From positions 1 to 53,095 of the forward strand of contig NZ_LWUA01000263.1 in assembly GCF_005222955.1 (NCBI RefSeq): a stretch of DNA of 53,095 bases, read 5' to 3'. Below the pieces are notes generated by a model. That model saw only the letters and a program-made list of their open reading frames with translations, had not been told where the DNA came from and made no database searches. A program made the position numbers and the translations under genes. This document shows, piece after piece, positions 26,255-35,521 of this stretch. Within the stretch, counting starts at the first letter, position 1, and each line of letters starts with the position of its first letter. The DNA is from Blastococcus sp. CCUG 61487. Its GTDB lineage: Bacteria; Actinomycetota; Actinomycetes; Mycobacteriales; Geodermatophilaceae.

Positions 26255-27373
26255 TCACGCTCCGAGGCGCTCGACCGCGGTGTCGATCCGCTCGTCGGTG
26301 GCGGTGAGCGCCATGCGCACGTGCCGCGACCCGCTGGGCCCGTAGAAGCTGCCCGGCGCGGCCACGACCCCCAGCCCGGCCAGCCAGTCGATCGTCGTCC
26401 AGCAGTCCTCGTCCCGGGTGACCCACAGGTAGAGCCCGGCCTCCGAGTGGTCGATCCGCAGCCCGGCGGCCCGCACGGCAGCCGCGAGCCGAGCGCGTCG
26501 GCCCCGGTAGCGCTCGCGCTGGGCGTCCACGTGCGCGTCGTCGGCCAGCGCCGCGGTCATCGCGTCCTGCACCGGCGTGGGGACGAGCAGGCCCAGGTGG
26601 CGGCGCACCTCCCACACCCGCCGCACCAGCGCGGGATCTCCGGACAGCAGACCCCCGCGGTACCCGGCCGCGCTGGACTGCTTCGACAACGAGTGGACGG
26701 CGAGCAGGCCGGTGTGATCGGCGCCCGCCACCTCCGGGTGCAGGATCGACCGCGGCTCGACGTCCCAGCCCAGAGTCACGTAGCACTCGTCGGCGGCGAC
26801 CGGCACGCCGTGCGCCCGACCCCAGTCCACCCAGGCCCGCAGCTCGTCGTCGGTGAGCACCCGTCCGTGCGGGTTCCCCGGGGAGTTCAGCCAGACCAGC
26901 GCGACCCCGTCGGCGCCGGCGGGCGGGACGTCGGTGCGCTCGACGGCGAGCCCGGCCACCACGCCACCGACCTCGTAGGTCGGGTACGCGACCGAGGGGA
27001 TCAGCACGGTGCCCGCGCCGGACAGCCCGAGCAGCGTCGGGAGCAGCGCGACCAGCTCCTTGGAGCCGATCGTCGGGATCACCGACGGGTCCGCACCCAG
27101 CGGATCGGCCACCGTGACGCCCAGCCGGCGCTGGAGCCACCCGGCCGCCGCGGTGCGCAGCGCGGCGGTGCCCAGCGCCGTCGGGTACCCCGGCGCGTTG
27201 CCGGCGGCCGCCAGGGCCGCACCGAGCAGCGGCGGGGTGTCGTCGACGGGCGTGCCGATCGAGAGGTCGACGACCCCGCCGGGGTGCCGGCCCGCCCGCT
27301 CACGGGCCGCGTCGAGCGCGTCCCAGGGGAAGTCCGGCAGCGCCCGCGGCCCGGCGGGCAGCGGGGCGGTCAG
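26255..27373 (-). CDS. dapC: Succinyldiaminopimelate transaminase
   Basis: A 372-residue class I aminotransferase acting after DapD. It has DFPWDALDAARERAG and VDLSIGTPVDDTPP at the N-terminus, LNSPGNPHGRVLTDDEL, the PLP lysine in HSLSKQSSAAGYRGG and the substrate arginine in SGSRHVRMALT. No ATG, GTG or TTG exists in frame between the ferredoxin overlap and the conserved N-terminus; the codon in the right place is CTG 27373, whose bases CTGA overlap the fdxA stop. A longer start inside fdxA is the alternative. Translation is probably coupled to fdxA. Confidence 0.9.
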   Translation of the reverse strand: MTAPLPAGPRALPDFPWDALDAARERAGRHPGGVVDLSIGTPVDDTPPLLGAALAAAGNAPGYPTALGTAALRTAAAGWLQRRLGVTVADPLGADPSVIPTIGSKELVALLPTLLGLSGAGTVLIPSVAYPTYEVGGVVAGLAVERTDVPPAGADGVALVWLNSPGNPHGRVLTDDELRAWVDWGRAHGVPVAADECYVTLGWDVEPRSILHPEVAGADHTGLLAVHSLSKQSSAAGYRGGLLSGDPALVRRVWEVRRHLGLLVPTPVQDAMTAALADDAHVDAQRERYRGRRARLAAAVRAAGLRIDHSEAGLYLWVTRDEDCWTTIDWLAGLGVVAAPGSFYGPSGSRHVRMALTATDERIDTAVERLGA

Positions 27374-27696
27374 TGCCCTTCGCCGCGCGGCGGGAGCGCC
27401 GCCACGAGCGGGTGGTCCTTGTGGATCTTGCCGGTCTTCGCCGCGCCACCCGGGCTGCCCAGGTCGGAGAAGAACTCCACGTTGGCGTTGTAGTAGTCCT
27501 TCCACTTGTCCGGGACGTCGTCCTCGTAGTAGATGGCCTCGACCGGGCAGACCGGCTCGCACGCACCGCAGTCGACGCACTCGTCGGGGTGGATGTAGAG
27601 CATCCGTTCGCCCTCGTAGATGCAGTCCACCGGACACTCGTCGATGCACGCCTTGTCGAGGACGTCGACGCAGGCCTCGGTGATGACGTAGGTCAC
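27370..27696 (-). CDS. fdxA: Seven-iron ferredoxin
   Basis: A 108-residue ferredoxin with cysteine motifs for a 3Fe-4S and a 4Fe-4S cluster: CVDVLDKACIDECPVDCIY and CVDCGACEPVCPVEA. The C-terminal extension with KDYYNANVEFFSDLGSPGGA is typical of actinobacterial FdxA/FdxC. It carries electrons for reductases or P450s. The GTG at 27696 has GGGAGGG seven bases upstream; starts further up would add a tail that is not conserved. The gene pair fdxA-dapC is widespread in actinobacteria. Confidence 0.93.
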   Translation of the reverse strand: MTYVITEACVDVLDKACIDECPVDCIYEGERMLYIHPDECVDCGACEPVCPVEAIYYEDDVPDKWKDYYNANVEFFSDLGSPGGAAKTGKIHKDHPLVAALPPRGEGH

Positions 27697-27877
27697 GGTG
27701 ATTCCCTCCCGGGGGACGGTGCGGACCAGCAACCGCTGGACGGTTCGATCGCGTGCATTAGTATCACCCTCCCCGGCCGCACGGCCGGGAAGGGTGCCCT
27801 TCCTCCCGTGTCACCCCGTGGGGGGAGGCCCGGGTGCCCCACTCAAGGGTGGCTCCGGCCGGACCGATTTCTCCCCC

Positions 27878-30709
27878 GTGTCCGAGCCCACGGCAGTGCA
27901 CGTCGCCGCGCCCCGACGGCCGTCGGCGTCCCCGTACGACGCCCAGGCCGCGGTGGACCGCCTCCTCGACCGCCTGCAGGAGGCGTCGGGAGCGAGCCGG
28001 GTGTCCGTGTGGGTGCACGAGACCAGCACCCACGCGCTGGTCCCCTTCGCGGTGTCCGTCCCTCCCGGCACGCCGGTCGTCCACCCCCCTGCCGGCCGGG
28101 CCGCGTTCGCCGTGGCCCCGTCGTTCCTCGCGGCCGTCATCTCCGAGCGCCGTCCCGCCGTCGTGCACGGCGACGGTGGGCGCAGCGGTGACCCGGGCCT
28201 GGCCATCCTCGGCGCCGGCAGCGCGCACGTCGAACCGCTCGTCCTCGACGGCGAGGTCATCGCCGTCCTCACCGTCGAGCCGGCCACCGGCGCGACCCCG
28301 GACCTGCTCGCGGCGATCGTCCCCGACCTGACGCCCGCGGTCGCCGACGCGTGGATGCGGCGGTCGGAGCGGCGCCGGTCCCGCCAGGCCGAGGTGCTGC
28401 TCGGCCTCATCGAGGCCGCGGCGCAGGCGAACTCGATGGCCCACCTGCTCGGTACCGCCTGCGTGCAGCTGGCCAAGCTCGGCGAGGTGGAGCGGGCCTG
28501 CATCTTCCTGCTCGAGGACGGCCGGCTCGTCCCCCGGATGGCGAGCTACGCCGACGGGCACAGGGACCTGGCCACCTGGGAGCGGTTCCGCAACGCCCCG
28601 GTGAACCTGCAGCTGGCCGAGACCGTGCTGCGCACCGGCCAGCCGCTCACCGCGGACAGGGACTCCGACCTGCTGGCCGGCTGGTGGGTCGACACGTTCC
28701 AGATCGCCTCCGCACTCGCCGTGCCGATCGGGCGCAGCCCGCACGTGGCCGGCGTCCTCACCTTGGACAGCACCGTCGTCCGCCCGTTCTCCGAGGCCGT
28801 GCGCCGGCTCGCGGCGGCGGCGGGCGCGCACCTCGGCGGGGTCATCGAGCAGGCCCGCACCAGCCAGGCTCGCGCGGCCTCCCTGACCACCGCCCGGGTC
28901 GTGCGCCAGATGATGGTCGACGGCTCGAAGGCCACCGGCGCGCCCGAGGCCGCCGAGGTGCTGGCCCGGGCCGTGCAGGAGCTCGTCGGCACCGAGCGCA
29001 GCGCGGCCTACCTCGTCGACGACGACGGCGTGGTCGACGAGATCCGGCACGTCGGCTGGACCGAGGAGCACAAGGCGATCGTGCAGGCCACGCTCGTCGG
29101 ACGACCGGCGGACGACGTGCCGCTCTGGCGGCTGACCTGCGAGCAGCGGCTGCCGGTCTTCGTGGAGGACGCGCCGAGCACCACCCTGGTCGACCTCCGG
29201 CTGATCGCCGCCCTGGACCTGACCTCCTTCGTCAGCGTTCCGCTGCTGTCCGGCGACCGGCTCCGCGGCCTGGTCATCACCGGTTCGACCAGCGGCGGGC
29301 GGACCTGGGGACCGGAGGTGCGCGAGGCGGTCCGCCAGGTGGCCCTCGAGGGCTCGCTGGTCGTGGAGAACGCCCAGCTCCGGGCGGTCGAGCAGCTGCG
29401 GCTGCAGCAACTGGCCACCGAGGCCCACCACGACCCGCTCACCGGGTTGCCCAACCGCCGCCGGTTCACCGAGGCGCTCGAGGCCGCCGTCTACGGCCCC
29501 GGCGAGCCCGCGTGCGCGGTGCTGATGATCGACCTCGACAGGTTCAAGGAGGTCAACGACAGCTTCGGGCACAGCGTCGGTGACGACCTGCTCTGCCTGG
29601 TCGGCCCGCGGTTGCAGGCCGCCCTGGAGCCCGGCGACCTGCTGGCGCGGATGGGTGGCGACGAGTTCGCCGTCCTGCTGCCGGACGCCGACGAGCAGCG
29701 CGCCCGGGACGTCGCCACCCGCCTCGGCGCGGTCCTGCGCGACGCGTTCGAGCTCGACGGCATGCCCCTGCACGTCGACGCCAGCATCGGCGTCGCACTG
29801 TGCCCCGACCACGGCCGGGACCGCTCGCTGCTGCTCGCGCGGGCCGACACCGCGATGTACGGCGCCAAGCGCGGCCGGGAGGGCTTCGAGGTCTGGGTGC
29901 CCGACGGCACCTCCGCGCCGCGCGACCGGCTGGAGACCCTCGAGCAGCTGCGCGCCGCGCTGGACACCGACCAGCTGCTCCCGCACTACCAGCCCAAGCT
30001 GGACGTGCCCACGGGCGCCGTCGTCGGCGTGGAGGCCCTGGTGCGCTGGGAGCACCCCGAGCGCGGGCTGCTCCGCCCCGACGTCTTCCTGCCGCTCGCG
30101 GAGCAAGCCGGGCTCATGCGCCGGCTGGCCCTCCAGGTCCTCGAGCAGTCGCTGCGCGACCTGCGCGCCTGGCGCGCCGCCGGCCAGGACCTCACCGTCG
30201 CGGTGAACCTGTCGGTGTCGAACCTGCAGGACGTCGCGCTGCCCGACCAGGTGGCCATGCTGCTGGAGGCCTGCGAGGTGCCGGCCGAGTCGCTCATCCT
30301 GGAGATCACCGAGGACGTGCTCATGGCCGACGCCGCGCGCAGCCAGCAGGTCATGGCCGCGCTGCGCCGGATGGGCATCCGGCTGTCCATCGACGACTAC
30401 GGCACCGGCTACTCGTCGCTGTCGTACCTGCGGGCGCTGCCGGTCGACGAGCTGAAGCTCGACCGCAGCTTCGTCAGCTCCCTGGCCGGCGACGAGCGTG
30501 CGGCGGCCATCGTGCGCAGCACCCTGCAGCTCGCGCGGGACCTGGAGATGGACATGGTCGTCGAGGGCGTCGAGGACGCCGAGACCCTCGACGTGCTGCG
30601 CACGTGGGGCTGCCAGACCGCGCAGGGGTACCACATCGGCCGGCCGATGCCGGCCGACGAGTTCGCGAGCTGGCTGGGCGACCGGCGCGCCGCCGCCCCG
30701 CTGGCCTGA
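27878..30709 (+). CDS. GAF-GAF-GAF-GGDEF-EAL cyclic-di-GMP enzyme
   Basis: A 943-residue soluble protein. Three GAF-like regions span about 15-150, 165-325 and 345-510. The GGDEF domain follows (DPLTGLPNRRRF, motif GGDEF at 593-597) and then an EAL domain (EAL at 719-721 within VEALVRWEH, LEITEDV, DDYGTGYSSL, LKLDRSFV, VVEGVED, QGYHIGRPM). Both catalytic signatures are intact, so it may make and break cyclic-di-GMP under control of ligands bound by GAF. The GTG at 27878 is the last start before conserved sequence; its ribosome site is weak. The leader 27765-27877 is rich in small hairpins. A degenerate GGDEF protein lies 1.6 kb upstream. Confidence 0.9.
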   Translation: MSEPTAVHVAAPRRPSASPYDAQAAVDRLLDRLQEASGASRVSVWVHETSTHALVPFAVSVPPGTPVVHPPAGRAAFAVAPSFLAAVISERRPAVVHGDGGRSGDPGLAILGAGSAHVEPLVLDGEVIAVLTVEPATGATPDLLAAIVPDLTPAVADAWMRRSERRRSRQAEVLLGLIEAAAQANSMAHLLGTACVQLAKLGEVERACIFLLEDGRLVPRMASYADGHRDLATWERFRNAPVNLQLAETVLRTGQPLTADRDSDLLAGWWVDTFQIASALAVPIGRSPHVAGVLTLDSTVVRPFSEAVRRLAAAAGAHLGGVIEQARTSQARAASLTTARVVRQMMVDGSKATGAPEAAEVLARAVQELVGTERSAAYLVDDDGVVDEIRHVGWTEEHKAIVQATLVGRPADDVPLWRLTCEQRLPVFVEDAPSTTLVDLRLIAALDLTSFVSVPLLSGDRLRGLVITGSTSGGRTWGPEVREAVRQVALEGSLVVENAQLRAVEQLRLQQLATEAHHDPLTGLPNRRRFTEALEAAVYGPGEPACAVLMIDLDRFKEVNDSFGHSVGDDLLCLVGPRLQAALEPGDLLARMGGDEFAVLLPDADEQRARDVATRLGAVLRDAFELDGMPLHVDASIGVALCPDHGRDRSLLLARADTAMYGAKRGREGFEVWVPDGTSAPRDRLETLEQLRAALDTDQLLPHYQPKLDVPTGAVVGVEALVRWEHPERGLLRPDVFLPLAEQAGLMRRLALQVLEQSLRDLRAWRAAGQDLTVAVNLSVSNLQDVALPDQVAMLLEACEVPAESLILEITEDVLMADAARSQQVMAALRRMGIRLSIDDYGTGYSSLSYLRALPVDELKLDRSFVSSLAGDERAAAIVRSTLQLARDLEMDMVVEGVEDAETLDVLRTWGCQTAQGYHIGRPMPADEFASWLGDRRAAAPLA

Positions 30710-30717
30710 GCCCGCTC

Positions 30718-31170
30718 TCAGCGAGGCGTCCCAGGGACCGTCGGATCCGGCACGGTCGGGTCCGGCGCCGTCGGGTCCGTCACGGGCGCGGGGGGTCGCA
30801 CCGCACCCAGGAGCCGGCCGCAGGCGAACGCCCCGGCGACCACCCCGGCGATCAGGAAGAGGATCCCGAACACGCCCAGCGTGCCGGTGCCCACCAGGAC
30901 CAGGTCCCCCTCGGGGCGGCGCACCATGGCGGCCAGCGCGACCACCAGCCAGGCGAGCGCCGGCAGCACGGCGACCGCGCGCGACCCCGACAGCCGGTAC
31001 GCCAGGCCCACGAGCAGCAGGTTCCCGACCGGCGCCGCGAGCACCGACAGGGGCACCGGCACGCCACCGACGCGCAGGGGCAGCCAGAACACCTGCACCA
31101 GGGCCAGCCAGGTGGCGACGACGACGGCGGCCAGTGCCCAGCCGACCCTGGCGATGATGCGGGAGGTCAC
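30718..31170 (-). CDS. Four-helix membrane protein beside mshB
   Basis: A 150-residue integral membrane protein with four hydrophobic segments ([74 protein letters not shown]) and a Pro/Thr-rich cytoplasmic or external tail. It resembles the DUF6113-type protein that often follows mshB in actinobacteria; function unknown. Its ATG overlaps the mshB stop by four bases, so it is translated with mshB. Its stop and that of the GGDEF-EAL gene lie in a small CTGAG / CTCAG hairpin. Confidence 0.7.
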   Translation of the reverse strand: MTSRIIARVGWALAAVVVATWLALVQVFWLPLRVGGVPVPLSVLAAPVGNLLLVGLAYRLSGSRAVAVLPALAWLVVALAAMVRRPEGDLVLVGTGTLGVFGILFLIAGVVAGAFACGRLLGAVRPPAPVTDPTAPDPTVPDPTVPGTPR

Positions 31171-32060
31171 CGGTCGAGGCCGGCGAACAGGTCGTCCTCC
31201 CAGCCGTGCGGTCCCGCGCCCGGACCGCGCCGACCGCGGACGAGGCGGTAGTGCTCGGTCGCGAGCACCTCCTGGCCGAGGTTGTTCGACAGCGCGAAGA
31301 ACGGTCCGTCCACGGTGATCTGGGAGGGGTGCGACCGCATCGCGGCGTCCTTCCGGTCGGCGTACTCACGCCCGTCGACCACGGTGGTGACGACGTCGTC
31401 GGGGACGACGAACGGCACCTGGTCGAGGTCGCCGAGCCCCTCGAACGGCGAGGCCTCCCCGAGCGCCTCCATCGCCTCGATGCCGGCCTGCACCACCGAG
31501 CGCGGCATCGCGTTCCAGTAGACCTTGGCGACCTCCCACGGAGCGCCGAGGTCCGGCCGGTAGGCGGGGTCGGCCGCGGCGTCGACGGCGCGCATCGCGA
31601 CCCGGTGCGCCTGGATGTGATCGGGGTGCCCGTACCCGCCGAACTCGTCGTAGGTGACCAGCACCTGGGGTCGCACCTCGCGCACGACGGCGACCGCGTG
31701 CGCCGTCGCCTCGTCGAGGTTGGCGTTCCAGAACGCCCGCGGGTGCTCGTTGGCCGGCGTCCCCATCATCCCGGAGTCGCGGTAGCGGCCGGCGCCGCCG
31801 AGGAACCGCCAGTCGGTGACGCCGAGGGCCGCCATCGCCGCCCGCAGCTCACCGATCCGGTAGCCGCCGAGCTGGTCGGCCTGGTCCGCGGCGAGCTGGG
31901 CGAGCTCGGGAACGAGGATCTCGCCCTCCTCCCCCAGCGTGCAGGTGAGCAGGGTGACCGCAGCCCCCTCGGCGACGTAGCGGGCCATGGTGGCGCCGTT
32001 GTTGATCGTCTCGTCGTCCGGGTGCGCGTGGACGAGCAGCAGGCGCCGATCAGCTGTCAC
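31167..32060 (-). CDS. mshB: N-acetyl-glucosaminyl-inositol deacetylase of mycothiol synthesis
   Basis: A 297-residue zinc deacetylase that removes acetyl from GlcNAc-inositol in mycothiol synthesis. The zinc motif HAHPDDE is at residues about 10-16, with [11 protein letters not shown] supplying the third histidine; [12 protein letters not shown] is also conserved. ATG 32069 lies directly against AGGAAGG, too close for a ribosome site, whereas GTG 32060 is nine bases downstream of it and gives the family start [20 protein letters not shown] 32060 is therefore chosen. The gene marks the organism as a mycothiol-making actinobacterium. Confidence 0.92.
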   Translation of the reverse strand: MTADRRLLLVHAHPDDETINNGATMARYVAEGAAVTLLTCTLGEEGEILVPELAQLAADQADQLGGYRIGELRAAMAALGVTDWRFLGGAGRYRDSGMMGTPANEHPRAFWNANLDEATAHAVAVVREVRPQVLVTYDEFGGYGHPDHIQAHRVAMRAVDAAADPAYRPDLGAPWEVAKVYWNAMPRSVVQAGIEAMEALGEASPFEGLGDLDQVPFVVPDDVVTTVVDGREYADRKDAAMRSHPSQITVDGPFFALSNNLGQEVLATEHYRLVRGRRGPGAGPHGWEDDLFAGLDR

Positions 32061-32098
32061 GGTGCGCATCCTTCCTGGGGTCGGTGGTCCCACGACGA

Positions 32099-32180
32099 CG
32101 TCCTCCCTCACCGCGCGTCGTCCTCCCCCACCGCCCACCGCGAGGGAGGACGCGCCACGATCAGGTCACCTGATCGTGGC
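32099..32180 (-). terminator. Double hairpin after the opp operon
   Basis: GCCACGATCAGG (32154-32165) and its complement (32169-32180) form a perfect 12-bp stem with a three-base loop, nine bases after the oppF stop. Further on, CGTCCTCCCTC (32099-32109) pairs perfectly with 32142-32152 around a 32-base loop. Together they probably end opp transcription before mshB. Confidence 0.65.
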
Positions 32181-32188
32181 CGACGAGG

Positions 32189-33247
32189 TCAGAGCACCGG
32201 GCGGGGCTCCGCGTAGTGGCAGGCGTTGAGGTGCCCGGCACCGCGGTCGGCGAGCTCCGGGTCGACGTCGATGCACTTCCGCCGCTGCGTGTCCGACAGC
32301 TCGTTCGCGAACTTCTGGCACCGCGTGCGGAAGTGGCAGCCCGAGGGCGGGTTGGCCGGGCTGGGCACGTCGCCGGTGATGATGATCCGCTGCCGCGCCC
32401 GCTCGCGGCGGGGGTCGGGCAGCGGGATCGCCGACAGCAGCGCCTGGGTGTACGGGTGCACGGGCCGCTCGAAGAGCTCGTCGCGATCGGCCACCTCCAC
32501 GATCCGGCCGAGGTACATGACGGCCACGCGGTCGGAGATGTGCCGGACGACCGAGAGGTCGTGCGCGATGAAGAGGTAGGACAGCTGCAGCCGGTCCTTC
32601 AGCTCCTCGAGCAGGTTGATGACGCCGGCCTGGATGGACACGTCCAGCGCCGACACCGGCTCGTCGAGCACCAGCACCTTGGGCTCCAGCGCCAGCGCCC
32701 GGGCGATCCCGATGCGCTGCCGCTGCCCGCCGGAGAACTCCGAGGGGTACCTGTTGGTGTGCTCGGGGTTGAGCCCGACGAGCCGCACGAGCTCCTCGAC
32801 CCGCTCGCGGATCGCCGCCTCGCCCTTGACCACGCCGTGGATCAGCAGCGGCTCGGCGATGATGTCGAAGACCGGCAGGCGGGGGCTCAGCGAGGCGTAG
32901 GGGTCCTGGAAGACGATCTGGATGTCCCGGCGCAGCGGCCGCATCTGCTTGCGGCCCAGGCCGGTCAGCTCCCGGCCCTGGAACCGGACCGACCCGCTGG
33001 TGGCCGGCTGCAGGTTGAGGATCGCGCGTCCGGTCGTGGACTTGCCGCAGCCGGACTCGCCGACCAGACCGAGCACCTCGCCGGGGTAGAGGTCGAGGTC
33101 GACGCCGTCGACGGCGCGCACCGCACCGACCTTCCGCCGCAGGAGGCCGCCAGTGATCGGGAAGTGCTTGACCAGGCCGCGCACGGAGAGGATCGGCTCG
33201 CCGCGCTCGCCGGCGGTGCGGGGACGGTCGTCCGCGGGGGCGGTCAC
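32189..33247 (-). CDS. oppF: Peptide-type ABC transporter ATP-binding protein
   Basis: A 352-residue ATPase of the oligopeptide/dipeptide family. Walker A is [14 protein letters not shown], the Q-loop is in [13 protein letters not shown], the signature is [17 protein letters not shown], and Walker B is [12 protein letters not shown]. The C-terminal oligo-peptide tail with cysteines ([19 protein letters not shown]) may carry an Fe-S cluster as in DppD-type proteins. GTG 33247 overlaps the oppD stop (GTGA). Last gene of the importer operon. Confidence 0.92.
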   Translation of the reverse strand: MTAPADDRPRTAGERGEPILSVRGLVKHFPITGGLLRRKVGAVRAVDGVDLDLYPGEVLGLVGESGCGKSTTGRAILNLQPATSGSVRFQGRELTGLGRKQMRPLRRDIQIVFQDPYASLSPRLPVFDIIAEPLLIHGVVKGEAAIRERVEELVRLVGLNPEHTNRYPSEFSGGQRQRIGIARALALEPKVLVLDEPVSALDVSIQAGVINLLEELKDRLQLSYLFIAHDLSVVRHISDRVAVMYLGRIVEVADRDELFERPVHPYTQALLSAIPLPDPRRERARQRIIITGDVPSPANPPSGCHFRTRCQKFANELSDTQRRKCIDVDPELADRGAGHLNACHYAEPRPVL

Positions 33248-34521
33248 GGGTGGTCTCCTCGGGGAGTCGTCACGGTTCCGGTCTCGCCGCCCCGCTGCGC
33301 GGCCGGCTCGGTCTGGTCGCCCGGTGGCGGACCCGCCGGCTCGTCGTCGCGGGCCACCGCCGCCTGGCCGCCCGACGGCTGCTCGACCAGCAGCGTGTCG
33401 GTCACCCCGGCCTCGAAGACCTCGGTGGCGTGACCGCCGGCCGCGGCGACCACCTCGGTGCGGATGCACGCGGCGGTGTGGCCCGGCCCCACGGGGATCA
33501 ACGGCGGCTCGTCGGCGTCGCACTCCGGGATGTGCAGCGGGCAGCGGGGTGCGAACGGGCACCCCGGCGGCATGTTGAGCATCGAGGGCGGGGCGCCGAC
33601 GATCGGCGTCAGCTGCTCGCGGGTGGTGCTGTCCAGCCGGGGCAGGGAGCCGAGCAGGCCGAGCGTGTAGGGCATCCGCGGCTGGTAGTAGATGTCCTCC
33701 ACGCCGCCGACCTCGATCGGCCGCCCGGCGTACATGACCAGGACGCGGTCGGCCATGCCGGCCACCACACCGAGGTCGTGGGTGATCAGCACCATGGCGG
33801 CGCCGGTCTCCTCGAGCGCCGTCCCCAGCACCTCGAGGATCTGCGCCTGCACCGTCACGTCGAGGGCCGTCGTCGGCTCGTCGGCGATGATGACGTCGGG
33901 CTGGTTGGCCATGGCGATCGCGATGACGACCCGCTGCCGCATGCCCCCGGAGAACTCGTGCGGATACGACCGGACCCGGTCCGCGGCCTGCGGGATGCCG
34001 ACCATCTCCAGCAGCTCGACCGCCCTCGCGGTGGCCGCCTTGCCCGAGAGGTTGCGGTCGTGGATCCGCAGGGTCTCCTCGATCTGGTGGCCCACGCGGT
34101 AGACCGGGTCCAGCGAGGTCATCGGGTCCTGGAAGATCATGGAGATGCCCGAGCCGCGCAGCCGCGACATCTCCTTGTCGCGCATGCCGAGCAGCTCCTC
34201 ACCGCGGAAGAGCACCGAGCCGGTCACCCGCGCCGAGGACGGCAGCAGGCCCATCACGGCCAGCGAGGTCACCGACTTGCCCGAGCCGGACTCGCCGACG
34301 ATGCCGAGCACCTCCCGCGGGCGCAGCGCGTAGTCCACCCCGCGGACGGCGTGGACCAGCCCGTCCTCGGTCGGGAACCGGACGTTGAGGTCGCGGACCT
34401 CGAGCAGCGCGTCCGACGCCGGCCGCGGGGGTGCGGCGGCGTCGGTCCGGGTCGAGGAGAGCACCTCGTAGGACGTGGCGCCGGCGGGCAGCCCCGAGCC
34501 GCTGGGGTCGTTGGTGGTCAT
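33244..34521 (-). CDS. oppD: Peptide-type ABC transporter ATP-binding protein
   Basis: A 425-residue ATPase, the partner of OppF. Walker [30 protein letters not shown], signature [17 protein letters not shown] and Walker [13 protein letters not shown] are intact. The cysteine tail ([16 protein letters not shown]) matches the family. It has a long acidic C-terminal extension (from about residue 370) and a 35-residue N-terminal lead, both unlike the core family. ATG 34521 has GGGGAG upstream. Confidence 0.92.
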   Translation of the reverse strand: MTTNDPSGSGLPAGATSYEVLSSTRTDAAAPPRPASDALLEVRDLNVRFPTEDGLVHAVRGVDYALRPREVLGIVGESGSGKSVTSLAVMGLLPSSARVTGSVLFRGEELLGMRDKEMSRLRGSGISMIFQDPMTSLDPVYRVGHQIEETLRIHDRNLSGKAATARAVELLEMVGIPQAADRVRSYPHEFSGGMRQRVVIAIAMANQPDVIIADEPTTALDVTVQAQILEVLGTALEETGAAMVLITHDLGVVAGMADRVLVMYAGRPIEVGGVEDIYYQPRMPYTLGLLGSLPRLDSTTREQLTPIVGAPPSMLNMPPGCPFAPRCPLHIPECDADEPPLIPVGPGHTAACIRTEVVAAAGGHATEVFEAGVTDTLLVEQPSGGQAAVARDDEPAGPPPGDQTEPAAQRGGETGTVTTPRGDHP

Positions 34522-34531
34522 GCCGCTCCCC

Positions 34532-35494
34532 TCAGGCCCGCACGCGGCGCTGGCTGGGATCGAAGGCGTCGCGGATGCCGTCACCGATCAGGTTGATCGC
34601 CAGCACGATGAGCAGTAGCGCGATGCCGGGGAAGTAGAAGAGCCAGGGGCGCGTGCTGGCGGCCTGCACCCCGTCGGACACGAGCCGGCCCAGCGAGGTC
34701 GCGTTCGCCTGGTTCACACCGAAGCCGAGATAGGTGAGCGAGGCTTCGAGGATGATCGCCGTCGCCGCGGCCAGGGTCACCCACACGATGATCGAGCCCA
34801 GCGCGTTGGGGACCAGGTGCTTGAAGATGATCCGCTTGTCCGAGGCACCCAGGGCGTGCGCCGCCTCCACGTACTCCTTCTCGCGCAGCGTCAGGAACTG
34901 CCCTCGGACGATGCGGGCGAGATCGAGCCAGCCGAACAGCCCCAGGATGAGGCCGACGCCGAACGGCGTGCGCAGCTCGGGGAAGTTGCTCGCCACCACG
35001 ATGAGCACGACCAGCAGCGGCACCGTGAGGATCAGGTCGACCAGCCGCATCAGCGTGCTGTCCACCCACCGGCCGAAGTAGCCGGCCAGCGCACCGATGA
35101 GCAGGCCGAGCGGCAGGGCGATGACCAGGAAGACGACGACGATGAACAGCGTGCGCTGGACGCCCTGCATCAGCCCGGCGAGCAGGTCGCGGCCGATCGC
35201 GTCGCTGCCCAGCGGATAGCCGTCCGAGCCGGGCGGGACCGACTGCGCGTTCCGGTTCTGGGTGGCGTACTCGGTGCCGTAGAACAGGGGGCCGACGAAG
35301 CCGAACAGCAGCATGACGACCAGCAGCACCAGGCCGGACATGCCGACCTTGTTGTGCAGGAAGCGGCGGACGATCTGCTGGCGCTGGCTGCGGGACCGGA
35401 CGCCGAACTCGTGGTCGACGCCGGACTCGACCGGGGTGCCCGGCTCCGCCGGGATGACGGCTCCCGCCCCCGGCTGGGCCTGTGTGGATGACAT
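34532..35494 (-). CDS. oppC: Peptide-type ABC transporter permease
   Basis: A 320-residue permease with an N-terminal OppC region (RRFLHNKVGMSGLVLLVVML) and about six membrane helices. The EAA loop is visible as EYVEAAHALGASDKRIIFKHLVPNA. It forms the channel with OppB. Start at ATG 35494. Eleven bases separate it from oppD and 27 bases from oppB, so all are cotranscribed. Confidence 0.92.
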   Translation of the reverse strand: MSSTQAQPGAGAVIPAEPGTPVESGVDHEFGVRSRSQRQQIVRRFLHNKVGMSGLVLLVVMLLFGFVGPLFYGTEYATQNRNAQSVPPGSDGYPLGSDAIGRDLLAGLMQGVQRTLFIVVVFLVIALPLGLLIGALAGYFGRWVDSTLMRLVDLILTVPLLVVLIVVASNFPELRTPFGVGLILGLFGWLDLARIVRGQFLTLREKEYVEAAHALGASDKRIIFKHLVPNALGSIIVWVTLAAATAIILEASLTYLGFGVNQANATSLGRLVSDGVQAASTRPWLFYFPGIALLLIVLAINLIGDGIRDAFDPSQRRVRA

Positions 35495-35521
35495 GTTCGG
35501 TTCCCTATCGGCCGAGGGCCG

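Noticed and set aside
27765-27877. Cyclic-di-GMP riboswitch before the GGDEF-EAL gene
   Set aside because: The leader has short GC hairpins but none of the conserved GEMM core bases that I could recognise.
27764-31369. Minus-strand open frame of 1201 codons opposite the GGDEF-EAL gene
   Set aside because: It is antisense to well-supported domains and has shadow composition (His/Val/Asp/Arg rich) with no recognisable motif.
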